Shown: positions 1 to 12,852, counted from the stretch's first letter. The stretch is DNA of 64,000 nt from Chrysomallon squamiferum (GCA_012295275.1 CM022673.1:19893810-19957809); one strand, 5' to 3'. Numbers and translations: made by a program. The notes: generated by a model not told the origin, from the sequence alone.

Positions 1-883
1 ATGTATTACATAAAATTTCTCAGAATATGTATTTACTTGTTTTCAAATTAATAATTATGTCTTCCTAATATGTATAACATTTACAATAAAATGATTGTCT
101 TGCAGTGTTGAAAAGCAAAATTTTGAATGTTGATAGCATTTTAAATGTTCAAATTCCAATTATTTTGTTTCTGTTTTGTAACCCTAAAAATAAAATCTGT
201 ATTCACAAAATTATATTAAAGACCACAATTATGTGCTGATTTGCCTTGTGCAGTTGTTTCACCAATAGTAAAAATTTGCAGCACAATCTTAAGATGGCAC
301 AAATTGGAAACTGTGCAGAACGTATACATTTGTGAATGTTAATGTAATTCATAATCAAGAGCACAACAGATTTGATATGTCTATGTGTGTAAGTTGTTTA
401 GATAGAAATTTGTGAAATGACTTTCTTTTCACTTATAAGGAAAAACTAGAGGAGTAGATACAGGACTGAATCATAAATGAAACATACAACAGTCCATGAT
501 TCAGCTCCCCATTCACAGACATTTCATTATGAACACAGTTTCTAGCAAATTCGCAGCTCAGTGAATATTTTATGTTTAACAGTGCATCATATATGTTTAT
601 TGTTAGTGTTAAGCTTTATATGAGGTTGAAGTTTGATGTTTGTTTAATCAGTTGGGGAATCTGGAAAATATCTGGTGGGTACAACTATTAAAAATGTAAT
701 ATTACTTTTTGTTTAACTTTCATTTTATGTTAAGCTTTTAATGTTGTGTTTTTTAAATGACTGTATTTTAATTATTTTACCTTTTTTATGAATATAGAAA
801 GAACTCTATTTTGGTAAGTGAAACGTTTGTAAACACAATTTATAAAATAACACTTTCAGTACCTGCAATTTTATATATTGTAG
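1..883. other. Upstream intron of the cordon-bleu gene, no exon seen
   Basis: AT-rich sequence with no open frame bounded by credible splice sites. It ends in an acceptor (TAG at 881-883) in front of the first recognisable exon, so it is most simply the 3' part of an intron whose upstream exons lie outside the window. A 5' UTR or promoter cannot be excluded. Confidence 0.5.
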
Positions 884-1106
884 ATGACTCACCGGTTCAC
901 AGTTAACCTGCCTCACAACCAAAAAATGGTTGTTAGGATTAACTCATCAATGACTCTAGAACAGCTCCATATGAAGGTGTGTCAAGACAAAAACTATGAT
1001 CCTTCTCGTTACATCTTCCAACATTCCAGCAACCCTCAGATTAGCCTGTCAGCCAAAAACACCATCGCAGATTTACGATGTACTGAAATTAACCTTGTTC
1101 CCAATG
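884..1106 (+). CDS. COBL: COBL exon a: Cobl ubiquitin-like domain
   Basis: Acceptor TAG at 881-883, donor GTATGG at 1107, ending in phase 1. It encodes about 74 residues starting MTHRFTVNLPHN and ending EINLVPNG. Alternating beta-strand residues and the closing 'LVPNG' match the Cobl-domain pattern. Exon extent upstream of the ATG is uncertain. Confidence 0.82.
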
Positions 1107-4100
1107 GTATGGTCATATATTATCAATCATAACTTTAAAAAAACCTTTTTTTTATATTTTTTTTTTTACATTTTTATTGGCAATTTACACAAAAGTGTCA
1201 CTGATTATTATTAATATTTAACCATGTTTAATCACCTGTTGTTTGAGTTCAGCTTAATTTTTTCTCTTCTATCACATCTTCATAATTATTTATATCAGAT
1301 TTGTTTAAATATTTTAAATCATTGGTTAATAATATGAATATTATTTCCATCATCTTTAGTAATTGTTATTTTATTTATTTATTTATTTTTTGATAACTTA
1401 CATTTTATATTTCTTTCTTATTTATTTCTTACAATGTGGAGATAAAGTTAATTTTGTGAGTTAATATTTTTACAGGAATGGTTGATTCTGCTCAGTCAAT
1501 GCCTGATCTCTGGCAGACGTCTGTGCCAGCTTACATGCCAGCTACAGAAATGAGAAAAAAGAGGGGATTTTTATCATTTTTACGAAAAGATAAAAAATTG
1601 AAACTGGTGAGAATGTATTTTCAAATATTTCTAAAATATTTCCCTTTTATGAAATATTAAATTTTAGATGTGACTGGTATATAATGAGACTTTTTAAAAT
1701 TTGTTTGAACTCCATACTAATGTTATAAATAAATGTATATTTTGATTATGATGCATTTTATTTTTGAATAAAAAACAAAGTAATTATTTATGAAAATGTA
1801 TTGACTTGTTTTACAGCAAGATGACATTGGGCCCAGTCTGAAGCATACATCATCCATCAGCCATACATCTTCAACACCTCCATCTCAGAGAATTTCAGTT
1901 GGTCAAACACGGCCAAAATCAATGTTTGATGGAAGTGCCTCTGATCAAGATGGTCAAGCAGAAAATGTTTTTTCTCTCGGTAAAGAGAATGCTGTTCCAA
2001 AACAGGCAACAAAAGCAACCAAAAAGAGACCAGCACCACCTCCACCTCAACAAAAAGAAATGCTTGCTACAGTGGAGATAAAAGTGAAGGATGGGCCTAT
2101 AAATAGTGTTGTTGAGCAACCCGCTGTCGAAACATCAAAGAGTGAGATTACTGTACAGGCTGATGTAAACAGCAACAGCAACAACACAAGTGTAAAAAAT
2201 ATACGTCTTCACTCCCGCAATAGCTCTGATTCAAGTGGGTATCATGAACTAACTCTGAGTGGAGCAGACTCACCAGAAGCACATCGGGTGACTACAACAT
2301 TCAAAACCAGCATTGATGCCACCTCCATAGAAAGTACAGATGATGTGTCACGGAACAATTTGTCAAAATCTGTTCACATTCTGGCAGCAGGGGAAAGTCA
2401 AACTCTTCCTTTAAACAGACCAAGTTGCAAACCTTCTCGTCGTTCTCATTCTCTTGAACGAAATGATAAAACCAATAAAGCTGCCATACCTTCATCCAAA
2501 AAAAAGAGAGCACCAGCTCCTCCTGGTAATTGATATAAAGTTATTTATTCAATATACAGTTGATATATTTATGAATTGCATGTAATTATATCATAGATGA
2601 CAAAAATAATTCTTTAGAAGAGCCACTAACATTTAATATGACATAATAAATACAGAAATAACAGAAATCTAAAATTCAGTATTTGTACATAGTTTTTAAT
2701 TGATTTTATTATTATTATTGCTTTATTTATTGAATACCACTTGATGACACCTATTTTATACAACTGAAAAAAATTATCAAGTTCCTAAAGCACAATAAAA
2801 ATATAATTAATGCAGTTTATAGATACCAGTTGGTATTGAAATTTTCAATATAATTTGAATTTCATTAATAATTCTTATTAGTAATTAAATTTTAGATATT
2901 TTGTTCACATGTATTAGTACTCAGAAGTTGTATTATTGTAACATATGGCATAACTCTTTATTTTTATGATCAAATCTGGAATTTACTTCGTACTAAAAAC
3001 TCCTTATTATCTAATTAATTTATTGATATTTAAAAATTAATAGGTGGAATATGTGAAGATCTAAATGTTGTATATTAATATGTATGGTTATATACGCAGT
3101 TGTGAAGTAAACTGAAACACATAATTTATTCCAGGTAAGGTGCAGGTTACTCCAGCGGCAACTACTGAACAAATGTCATTTAGTCAAAAAGGTAACTTGT
3201 AAAATTATAGCTTTGATGCCTTCTACAGTGACAACATGTCCTGATATAATTATATAGTGTATGAAATGTATATTTATATATTCTTTTTATGTCTGCAATT
3301 ATATTGTTATATTTTTAAAGTAGACTTTACCTTATTTCTTTAACTCGGCTTCTGCCACAGAAATGGAAGATAATAAAGAAGTAAACAAAGAGTTGCCGCA
3401 GAACACTGATGTTGACATAACATTCCATGATGATGACATGGATGTAGCAGAGTCAGGTATGATGATGGTTGAAAACATGTCAATTTGCAGTGAAGACATT
3501 GACAACATTGAGCAAGCTAAAATACGACCTTGCTCATTTGTTGCACCTCCTCCTCCCAATGAACCCCCACCTCAAGATATGCCCCCTGTGCATTACAGTC
3601 CAGTGATGGACCAACATAAATTGCCTGTGACTACTGATGCAGAAACGGAGGTTAATGACAATGCATCTCTAGGACCTTCCAGTGCAAAGACCTCACCTCA
3701 GTCAGGTATGTTGGTACTTACATTGCATTTTTGTTAAACAATACATATACCTGTATATATATTTTATCACATTCACATTCCTGAGTCACAAATGAATGTG
3801 TCTAACTCAACATGTATTATTTATATAAAACATATGTATTGTATATTTGTCACTTTTTTCAATCACTCCCGCATTTGAATATGTTCATTATTGTTTTATA
3901 TAAATGTACATGTCTGTATATTAAATTCTTTAGCTCTTCTTAAATACTACTCTGTCACATATTAAATAACTAAAATTAATATTGCTAGATATCCATTTAA
4001 CTTAATAAATGCATTGTAAATCTAGGAAATATTGAAGTGTCCCCTTTTTGATAAATAATAATGTATTTATATTTTTTAACTGTTTTTTTTCTGTGCTCTG

Positions 4101-7100
4101 CATATAATTATAATAGATTCTAAGATTGTGATATTTTGTGAATTGATCTGCTGTTAAATATATTTTGGTTTCAAGTGTTACCAAATTTTTTATTTAACAG
4201 TAATGTTGTCAAATACTGTATTCCATTTGATAAATTAATATTTATTTTGGGCTTTAAAATTATAGTTAACAGATTATTTTTCACTTTTAATAAATTCAGG
4301 ATCATTTAAAAATACAATAACAAGAAAAAATATTTTTAGTGATTTAAAAAAAATAAGTTTATAAAAAAAAAGAATGAAAGAAAAACAGGAAAGAGGCATG
4401 TAAATAAAAATTTATAACACCAGCTAAACTGCATTTTATTTGATGAAAACATAATGAACTGACACTGTTGGTTATGCTTTATTTGGGTGTCCCTTACCTT
4501 CTGCTTTCTCTGCTGTCCAGTTCATAGTCACACCAATAGCCAAACAAGTGTATGTTCAGCTAATTCTATTGATGAGATCAGCCTGTCATTTGAGCAGACT
4601 ATAGCAGCAGCTGAGGAAGCCTTGGCTTGTGAACAACAAAAAGAAGGTAGATTTTTCTGCAGCAGGGAAAGGATTCATCAGTTTGAATAGTTTTGCACAT
4701 TATATTTGCTTTGCTTATGACAACTACAGTTTTATCTTTTGTTTTTGTCTGCTTATTCTTCTTCTTTCTTTTTCCTTTTATTAATTAATTTGTTTTGTTT
4801 TTTTATTTTTGACATTGCATGTATATTGATTATATTTATTATTAATGTTATTAATTTTTTATGTCAGAACATGGAATATAAAGTGAACTGCATATTACAG
4901 AAATAATTGAAATGTTCAGTACTCTGTTATGGAAAATATTAAAATCTGATTCTTAAGTATATTTCCACTATGTAATAGTTGAATTAAAAAATATTGAAAT
5001 TTACTTTGTTCTCGTCTTTGAATCTGACAGTAATGAGAAGTTTGTTTTCATTTTTATAAGATAAATAATAACTAATATTGAAACTGCTGTGACAAATACT
5101 TCATTAAATGAAGCTAAAAATGTATATAGAATACAAGTATGTGATAGGCATTTTTAGTGATCTCTTTATACATATTTAACTGATGCTAGTCACAAAATTA
5201 GGTCTTTCAGCGAGATTATGGCTTGTGATATAAAGTTATGTGATATGATGCATATGCTATATTTAATGTTTAACTTGGCTCTCTTTTATGTTGGTAAGGA
5301 TGCAGCTATTTTGTTTCAATTTTCTTTCACGAAACTATTGTTTGTCCTTGGATCATTCTTTGAAGTTACTAATATTGATTTAGTAATTGTTTAAAGTACA
5401 TACTTAAAATTAGGCAAGTAGATATTTATATTGATAATGATAAGAAGAATAACTTGATTTTAATTTATAAACAGTTTGATAAGTGTTTTTTATTTCTGTT
5501 GTGTTATACATTCTTTCAAATAAAGACTATTAATAACCATTACAGTATCCAGTATGAAATAGTTTTTAATAATTATAGAGATTTTAAAATTTCTTTATTG
5601 TTATTAATGATTAATTTATATTTCAAAACTTTGATTGTTGTTGCAGACAAATCTTCATAGAATCTGAGTTTTGTTTTGTTTTAAATAATATTATCTTAAT
5701 AACATTTCATTTGAGATACTTTCTTTATTTCCTTTTTCTCAAGCAGTATTCTGAAAACATTTTCTTGTTTTTTGTTTCTGTAGTAGAGTACAAATCGGAA
5801 ATGGCTATGTTTGTTGAGAGGATGAGCATCCTCACTGAAGATGCTGACACAAGAAATGATTCAAATTCTAATGTAATCCAGTCTCTGGATGATACTGAGA
5901 GCAACTCGGACACTGGATCTGTTATTCGTCACAACACTTCTACCACCAGTGATGGTTTACTTGATGGTGGTGGCAGCAACTGTCATAAATATTCTGGATC
6001 AGAATCAGGATCAACAATAAGCTCAGTGTGTGCTCAGCAGTGTTCTGGAAACTCTCTGGAAACATCAAACATTTTCCCAAAACCTTCAGTTGAAAGCTAT
6101 GAAGTATCTGAAATTGTTTTAACAGTTCCAGTAGTACCACCACCACCAGAGTTTCAAAATAGCTGTAAAGATATTAGTGGACCTAACCAGTCATCAAAAA
6201 GTACATCTTTTTTTTCAGAGTTTCAATCTGATTTGTCTTCTTTAGACAACCCTGAAGTTGAGGATCAGGAAAGCACATTAGCTGATGAAGAAATTGTAAA
6301 CTTTGCACCACAGAGTGGTTACATATTTGGTGGTGCATATCACATTCCTGATTCACAGATGAATGTGTCTAACTCAACAAGTTATCAAGCAGAAGAACAA
6401 AAACTCAGTTACAGAACTTTTGATGCTGGGTTGAATTCTAACATAGATTTCAGACCTAATATTTCAAATGAAATGAGTCCACTAAAAAAAGAGGAATTTA
6501 TTTTGTCTTTGGAGGATCTTCAAAATATTAGCTACACTGCTGGCCCATATATTCAGAGTAACAAATCACCTCAACAATTTGACAAAGATGAAAAAGAATG
6601 CATTTCATCACTTGAATATGCACCAAGTCACACTGTTGAAGAACCACTATACACAGATGTCATTGTTACTGACAATGAATTATTGCATGAAAATGTCCGG
6701 CAGCGATGTTCAGACCTCATCTTTCCTTCAAAAGCTGAAGAAGAAGTGGACAGCTTACTTGAGGAAAAGTCAATATCACAGATAGCTTTACCTGCCATAA
6801 GAACAGATGTTACCTCAATATCAAATGAGCTTTCTGATTCTGATGGTAATTCTGAAAAATATACTTCTGTGAAAACTGTTACATTAGGTCAGAAAAAGTC
6901 AGATTCGTCAAAACTAAATCCGACTCCAGTAGATAGAGGAGGAACTGCCAAGGAGAGTATGAACAGTGTGGTTAGTACTGGAGAGGTGGAGGAGAAGGAG
7001 GAGGACGAGGAGGCAGAGGATCTTCAGAAGCAGCAAATAGCTACAAAGGCACAGTATGTGGTCCTGCAGCAGCAGTTCAACCAGTGGCAGCAGCAGTTGT

Positions 7101-8093
7101 TGCAGAACCAGAAACTTCTAGCCAGTCAGCAGATTGAGCCTGATAAAGCCCAAAGTGTACAACTACAACAAATGCAGATGCAGATTCAAATGCAGCAAGA
7201 GATAATGTCACAACTTCAACAGAGCATGCAGGCTCTGGATTTGCAGGAACAACAGCAAGGTACACACGTATCAGCAGTAAAAACTGACAACTTCATTAAA
7301 AATGATCCACAGTTTAAAAGGATAAATGTTGGTGAATCTAATTTACTAAGATCTAGAAAAGGGCCTGTTCCTCCTCCCCCTCCAAGAGGATCATCTCTGA
7401 TTAAAGAAAGTGAGACAGGATTGAAGGCAGCACACTATGCAAAACCAGATTCTAAAAGATTCCAGAGACTACTGGATCCTAGAGAGGAACTCATGATTGC
7501 AATAAGATCTTTTGGTGGTAGGAATGGGTTAAAAAAGGTGATTGTTATTTAGATTGTATGAAAACATACAAAACTGGCAACAATTGAAATCAAAAGTAAG
7601 ATTAAAAATAAATGAAACAATAAATCAAAGCCTGAATAAGTGAAGAAAACTTTTAAATATTTATCAAACACACAATGATGCAATGCTATATTGTTATTAT
7701 AGTTAATGCATAGTTATTAAAGAGCATTTATGGTAGTCTGAAGAAAACCTCAAATATATATATAACTATATATATTATAATTTGTTTGAAGACCAGTCAT
7801 ACTGTGTAAGACATTACAATCAGACAATAAAAAGTTAATGTTTAACCAAATGAAAACAAAGATAATTTAGTATTTTATTTATGATAGTGATGTGTTGTTT
7901 TTTGAGGCAAGAAGTAACAATGTTTACTGATTTTATTATCTTCAGTATTTTAAAGAAAGGTATATGTGTTAAATAGTTTTTAGATATTTCTGTTATACGT
8001 TATAGTGATGTGTATTTTATCATTGTATTTCAGGTTTCTGTTGAGGACACACACTGGCATGGCAATATAACTGAAGCAAAAACTGAACTGTGA
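884..8093 (+). CDS. COBL: Cordon-bleu-like actin nucleator (WH2), 5'-partial, eight exons
   Basis: Spliced reading of 884-1106, 1476-1606, 1817-2525, 3135-3191, 3361-3705, 4521-4646, 5787-7537 and 8034-8093 gives 3,402 nt, in frame throughout: 1,133 codons plus stop. Order of parts: Cobl ubiquitin-like domain (residues 1-75), KRAP-type motifs (about 187-192 and 348-351), proline runs (about 432 and 1056), an acidic then Gln-rich segment (about 946-1021), and one WH2 actin-binding motif (about 1095-1115). In the family, WH2 domains bind G-actin to nucleate filaments, and KRAP motifs bind syndapin/PACSIN at membranes during neurite and microvillus formation. A single C-terminal WH2 resembles COBLL1, and vertebrate COBL has three. 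The true N-terminus is probably upstream: residue 1 is just the first Met in the first visible exon. Cordon-bleu family membership is secure; choosing COBL over COBLL1 is arbitrary in an invertebrate. Confidence 0.86.
1476..1606 (+). CDS. COBL: COBL exon b: basic linker
   Basis: Acceptor TTTTTACAG ending 1475, donor GTGAGA at 1607, ending in phase 0. It completes the Gly codon split from the previous exon and then reads MVDSAQSMPDLWQ. The second half is strongly basic (RKKRGFLSFLRKDKK), as expected of the linker after the Cobl domain. Confidence 0.8.
1817..2525 (+). CDS. COBL: COBL exon c: two KRAP-type motifs
   Basis: Acceptor TTTTACAG ending 1816, donor GTAATT at 2526, phase 1. About 236 residues, mostly Ser/Thr-rich and probably disordered. 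It carries KKRPAPPPP (residues 187-195) and KKKRAPAPPG at its very end; the second contains a literal KRAP (348-351). KRAP motifs are the syndapin-binding signature of cordon-bleu proteins and the strongest family evidence after the Cobl and WH2 domains. Confidence 0.84.
3135..3191 (+). CDS. COBL: COBL exon d: 57-nt small exon
   Basis: Acceptor TTTATTCCAG ending 3134, donor GTAACT at 3192. Its length is a multiple of three and both ends are phase 1, so it could be skipped without shifting frame. It reads KVQVTPAATTEQMSFSQK. Support comes from splice sites and phase rather than a domain. Confidence 0.62.
3361..3705 (+). CDS. COBL: COBL exon e: acidic and proline-rich segment
   Basis: Acceptor TCTGCCACAG ending 3360, donor GTATGT at 3706, phase 1 at both ends and 345 nt long. 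It encodes an acidic stretch (HDDDMDVAES) and then a proline-rich run (APPPPNEPPP, about residue 432) suited to SH3 or EVH1 binding. There is no globular domain. Confidence 0.78.
4521..4646 (+). CDS. COBL: COBL exon f: 126-nt exon
   Basis: Acceptor CTGCTGTCCAG ending 4520, donor GTAGAT at 4647, phase 1 at both ends. It encodes a Ser-rich piece then a predicted helix (SLSFEQTIAAAEEALACEQQ). Like its neighbours it is a symmetrical phase 1-1 exon and could be alternatively spliced. Confidence 0.75.
5787..7537 (+). CDS. COBL: COBL exon g: large disordered exon ending in WH2
   Basis: This 1,751-nt exon (584 residues) has donor GTGATT at 7538. The acceptor is a tandem TAGTAG at 5781-5786, so the exon may begin at 5784 or 5787 with a one-codon difference. 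It holds a Ser/Asp-rich region, an acidic run (EEKEEDEEAED), a Gln-rich segment likely to form a coiled coil, GPVPPPPPRG, and then most of the WH2 motif (LMIAIRSFGGRNGLKK). The LMxAIRSxGGxxxLKK pattern is the actin-binding helix plus LKK linker of cordon-bleu WH2 domains. Confidence 0.86.
8034..8093 (+). CDS. COBL: COBL exon h: end of WH2 and stop
   Basis: Acceptor TATTTCAG ending 8033. It enters in phase 0 directly after the WH2 LKK and reads VSVEDTHWHGNITEAKTEL to a TGA at 8091-8093. The stop overlaps a perfect donor consensus (GTGAGT, 8090-8095), so this may be an alternative last exon. As read, the protein ends 19 residues after the exon junction. Confidence 0.68.
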   Translation, partial: VSVEDTHWHGNITEAKTEL

Positions 8094-8648
8094 GTGTTAT
8101 TCTGTAGAACAAATACTTGGATTCATGTGTATATGAGTTTGAAGACTGATGATTGCTGATTTGCCTATATTTATGATAGATTTGATGTAATTTGTAAATC
8201 AACAGAATCACAAAGAGAAAGACTTGATTTGTTCAGTGGAAATGGTTGTGAATCAATTTGGTGACTGTGTGTCAGCCACAAAATGTTAATGATAAAGGAG
8301 AAATGTTATTTACAGCAGTAATTTACGTTTTTCAAACATACTTAAAATGAATTAGAAACTATATCAGAAAATGATATTTTATGCTGTATTGGATATTTTG
8401 TATTTTAAAAATCATGTAATATCTGAATGTATGTGGATCATATTCTAATTTAATCATCCTCAGTGTTTTCTGTCAGCTTTGAGGTTATTAATTTTTAGTG
8501 ACAGATATTAATTGTCTAATTAGAATTTTCATCAGGGGATTTGTATTTGTATTATTTCTGAAGAATGATACTTAGTATAGTCTTTTGTTCTGATACATTT
8601 CACTATTTGTAACAAATAGATGTTACATCCAGTCAAATCATTTAAATG

Positions 8649-8654
8649 AATAAA
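8649..8654 (+). terminator. Possible polyadenylation signal of COBL
   Basis: AATAAA about 555 nt downstream of the stop. In DNA this AT-rich the hexamer is common by chance, so only its position supports it. Confidence 0.25.
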
Positions 8655-10251
8655 ATGAAGTGATGTAATTTAGGCAAGTATTCAGTCCAGTTATGCACTT
8701 AGTATTAGATATCAATAAGACAAAGAATATATTCACCTAAAGAAGTTTATTTATATCAATATTTCATAAGCAGTCCAAATCAAAACTTTTGAAATAAACA
8801 TTATATTAAAAAATGAGTAATTTATTTGAATATAGATGATGAAACATAAATTTTTTTCAAAAGATTAAAATATATTTAATAAAGAAATCAAAATAACAAC
8901 TAGTTCATTAAACTGATCATTAATAGCAGCAAACAGGATATAATTTCAATTTATATCTGTTTTGTCAAAGTTCACATACATGATAAATTACAAACATGGA
9001 GAACAATAGAACATGGCACTGTTTGTTTGAAACCTGTTGTTTGAATATGAATGTCAATTTGAAATAATTTTACTTAAGCTGGCCAAATGTTTAAATGATG
9101 TTCAATGAATGAAATTACTAATATTGTATATTACTAATACAAAAAAATTAAGAGGCTGTTAGCAAGAGAGATTAAAACATGCTATTTGTTCCATATACAA
9201 AACTAGACTCTTGGAAACTTCTGAATCTTTTTATCTGCTGCTTTCAGATTGTGTAATTCATTGGTATTAGATTTAAGACTTCAAATCACTGAAATTGAGA
9301 TAATCTTTACTAGCTATATTTGTCTTAACTTTCTGGATTTTAGAAAAATTTTCACTGACTGAATTTGAAATACATATATATTAACTAACTGGATTTAATA
9401 TAACTCTTGATTTATATTGTTAAGTGTTGAAAGGTAGCTCGCCACTGTTTAATTATTTAATAATATTGTCATAGACAAAGTGTGAACTGATCTGAGCATA
9501 TGGTGTCAAACAGAAGTAGGCAGTGTGCAATAACCCACCAAACTTTAGTTAGGAATACATTTATGACAGGAACATACTATCAATAAGCAATATTTATCGA
9601 AATAAATATACTCATTCATCAGAAAGCAAATATACTTATTTCATACATATTATTTATCATGTAGATTTTAGACTGTTATTGTTGATACAAGTAAAATATT
9701 TGTAAATTGTTTTTCATGTATTTTTTTTTAAGTTGTAACAAGTACATATTTATAACTTTGTTTTCTGCATGAATTATAATACTATATTTGTTTATAGTTT
9801 CACTTCACCTCTAACAGGTTCTCACCTAAATCAAGTAAAATGAACAATGCCATGGTATCTATGCTGCATGAAAATTGTGGAGAAAGCATTTGATTTATTA
9901 AATGTATATTTTTGGTCAAAATTTGTGGATATATTGAAAAGATTCTTGTAAAAAAAATGAACAACAAAAACAACTGGTTTTTTGATAAAACACCCATTAC
10001 ATATTGGGTGATCAAGTTCCTTGATAAAGGATTGTCTAAATTGGGATAGTTTGATGCTATGATTATATGTGTGTACTTCAAAAGAGATTAGATTAATTTA
10101 GCATGATAATGAAGTTTTGTACAATTATTAAAATACTGGGTAATAAACTTGTACCTTGTACTTTTTTATTACAGACACTTTCATACTTCCATATAAGCAT
10201 TGTTTGAGATAGAAAGTTTTCATTAGGTATGTCAAGAACAACTTACAAATA

Positions 10252-10286
<35 letters not shown>
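10252..10286. repeat. (TA)n microsatellite
   Basis: Uninterrupted TA dinucleotides, about 35 bp. Confidence 0.9.
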
Positions 10287-10290
<4 letters not shown>

Positions 10291-10841
10291 TCTACCTGTC
10301 TTTCATATCAGTATATATTGCATATTTCTGCATAATTGGTTTTCTAACAGTAAGCTTTATGATAAAAGCAGAAACAGTAATTCCCTAACAAGAAAAATGT
10401 ATAGTTCTTTTTATTAATAATTCTGTTCATTTCTTATTTCGTCTTTTTTTATGTCTGTTTTCTTTCATTTTTACTTGTAGACATAAAACAATATTTTACA
10501 AGACTGACTGAAGTTTTAAATGTGTAAAACTATATATAGTAATAAGAAATAAAAACATGAAATTATTTTTAATTCAAAATGAAATTTCTGCAGTTATGAC
10601 AAGCAGTTTTATAATAATATGTGTGTATGTGTGCTAGTTAAGTTAGTCTGATGCTAATTGAGAATCTGGGCTGGGCTGTTTAATTATTTAATTACAGTAT
10701 CATTTTTGTATAATGTAGATGAGTAATGATTATCATTATTAATTCATGATTTTGTAAAATTATTTTCCAGAGATATTAGTAGTTAATCAAGTACAAGTGA
10801 TTTATATTTTTCTGTCACCATTGATAAAAATTATAATAATT

Positions 10842-10852
10842 CTGTATATGTA

Positions 10853-10891
<39 letters not shown>

Positions 10892-10903
10892 CTATATATA
10901 TAC

Positions 10904-10954
<51 letters not shown>
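10842..10954. repeat. Compound TATG/TG/TA microsatellite
   Basis: TATG units pass into TG dinucleotides, then TACA units, then TA dinucleotides. This compound TG/TA/TATG form is typical of cephalopod genomes, though not diagnostic. Confidence 0.9.
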
Positions 10955-10956
<2 letters not shown>

Positions 10957-11091
10957 AAAACAAGAATAAATAAATATTTCATTTGCATTTTGTGTTATTT
11001 ATTACTTTTTATTATCAGGGTTATAACTATGCATCATTAAGTTTAATTTGCTTGTGTATATTGAAATGGACAGAGTAAAACTATTTTAAAA

Positions 11092-11130
<39 letters not shown>
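11092..11130. repeat. (TA)n microsatellite
   Basis: About 39 bp of TA dinucleotides. Confidence 0.9.
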
Positions 11131-11135
<5 letters not shown>

Positions 11136-11561
11136 AAACAAAATTCTGAGTCTTACTGTTTTATTAAATCCAGTCAATGACAATATGCATATGAATTACA
11201 GAGCTGAAAAGAAAGATTATTTTATGGACCTGTTATTTTCTTCATGTGCAGTTTTTTATGACAAGAGAATGTAAGTTAACTGTAAAGAGCAACACCCATG
11301 AACACAGTGTAACAAGTATTCAGAGATTCATAAATTAATAAAATATTTTGAATAAAATATTTCAACAAGATTCACGTTACCTGGGTGGGAACCTTGATTT
11401 ATTAAAACGGGTCATTTTGCTAACTTGTTTTTTGTTTCATGATAAACATCATCCCAAAGAGGATACAAAAGAAGAAATTGCTGATAATCATTTTTATATA
11501 TTTTTTAATCCACAATTTTCATTCATCGTCGATTTTTTAAATAAAAATATCAACAATTGCG

Positions 11562-11569
11562 TGACGTCA
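11562..11569. promoter_or_regulatory. Palindromic CRE, distal
   Basis: A perfect TGACGTCA in the context GTGACGTCAC, about 2.2 kb upstream of the cyclase start codon. This is the full CREB/ATF site. Whether it serves a distal promoter or enhancer of the cyclase is inference. Confidence 0.4.
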
Positions 11570-12816
11570 CATGGCAACTGGAAACTGCTTTTTAAAAAGG
11601 ATAAATATTCAAACTAGATAAATAGACTAATTTATATATAGAAACATGGTTATTTTACTGAATTCAGTTTGTTGCAGTACAGATTTTCACGGATCCTTCT
11701 GAAAAATATTGGAACCTTTAAATAGCTGATAAAGAAGAAATCCACTTTGGATGGCAGCAAAGGCTTTGGATGATCGTGTTCTTAGTTTATTGGCCATGAA
11801 CTATATACTTCACAACAGTTTAATGTATATATCGTATGACAGATTAAATATTTTCGAATGTTAAAAAGTTATTTCTGTTATGAACAAACAACAACGGAAG
11901 AAGTTATAATGACAGAAGTGTTTTCTTATTTGTTCATATCATTACCGATATGAATAAAAATGACATGTAAGGGAAAAAATTCAGTGCAATGTTGTTGTTT
12001 TTATTAAAGAGTTGGCTCCCTTATTACATGGTTAAACAAAAATAAAGAAAGGTGAAAGAAAAATGCTGGATAATTTTTAAAGTCATTCGTCTTAAAACGT
12101 TAATAACTAACTCGAATTAAGTTATCATGGTAGTAGTTTTAACATTCTGTAATGGAATATATATGAATTAGTTAACATTAATATATTGTAACTGCTGTAT
12201 CTTATTTTCACTTTTGTCATGTTATAAATTAATACAGTAAATAATAACGATGAATACGTGAATAACAACTAATAATAATAACAATTATCAATCACCACCA
12301 AAATAACAGCAATAACAAAACAAAATCAAGAACAAGAACAATTACAACAACAATAACACCACCACCACCACCAACAACAACGCTATGTGGCTAACTGGCA
12401 TTTAACAACCTTGTTAAAATGTAATAATGGGCCTAGAGTTTTGACCAAATAGTTTTTGTTTCATTTAGATTTTTTTTTTATTTTTTTATTTTTTTTTATT
12501 TTATTTTTTTTCATCAACAGCCCCATTTCTTTCCGTTGCTTTTTATTTTTTATTTGAGTCTTTCTTCATTCAGTCCCTAAAACCCAATAGGTTTTATTAC
12601 TATATTTTGAAACAATGCAGTCACGTAGACTCATTGATTTGAGAATTTCATGAAAAAAGTCTGCAACAGCTTGTCATATCACCGTTTGTCGTTCGTTTGT
12701 GATGTCAATTGAAGGTGTGTGTACCAGGTAACACGTGTATTATTTAAACAATTTTTTTTTTTCTTTAACTTTATCATAACTATGTGAATTTTGTATCGAA
12801 AATTGCTTTTTCAAAA

Positions 12817-12852
<36 letters not shown>

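Noticed and set aside
11348-11617. 89-codon frame containing the distal CRE, considered as an alternative first exon
   Set aside because: No recognisable protein and no good donor in a phase fitting cyclase exon 2.
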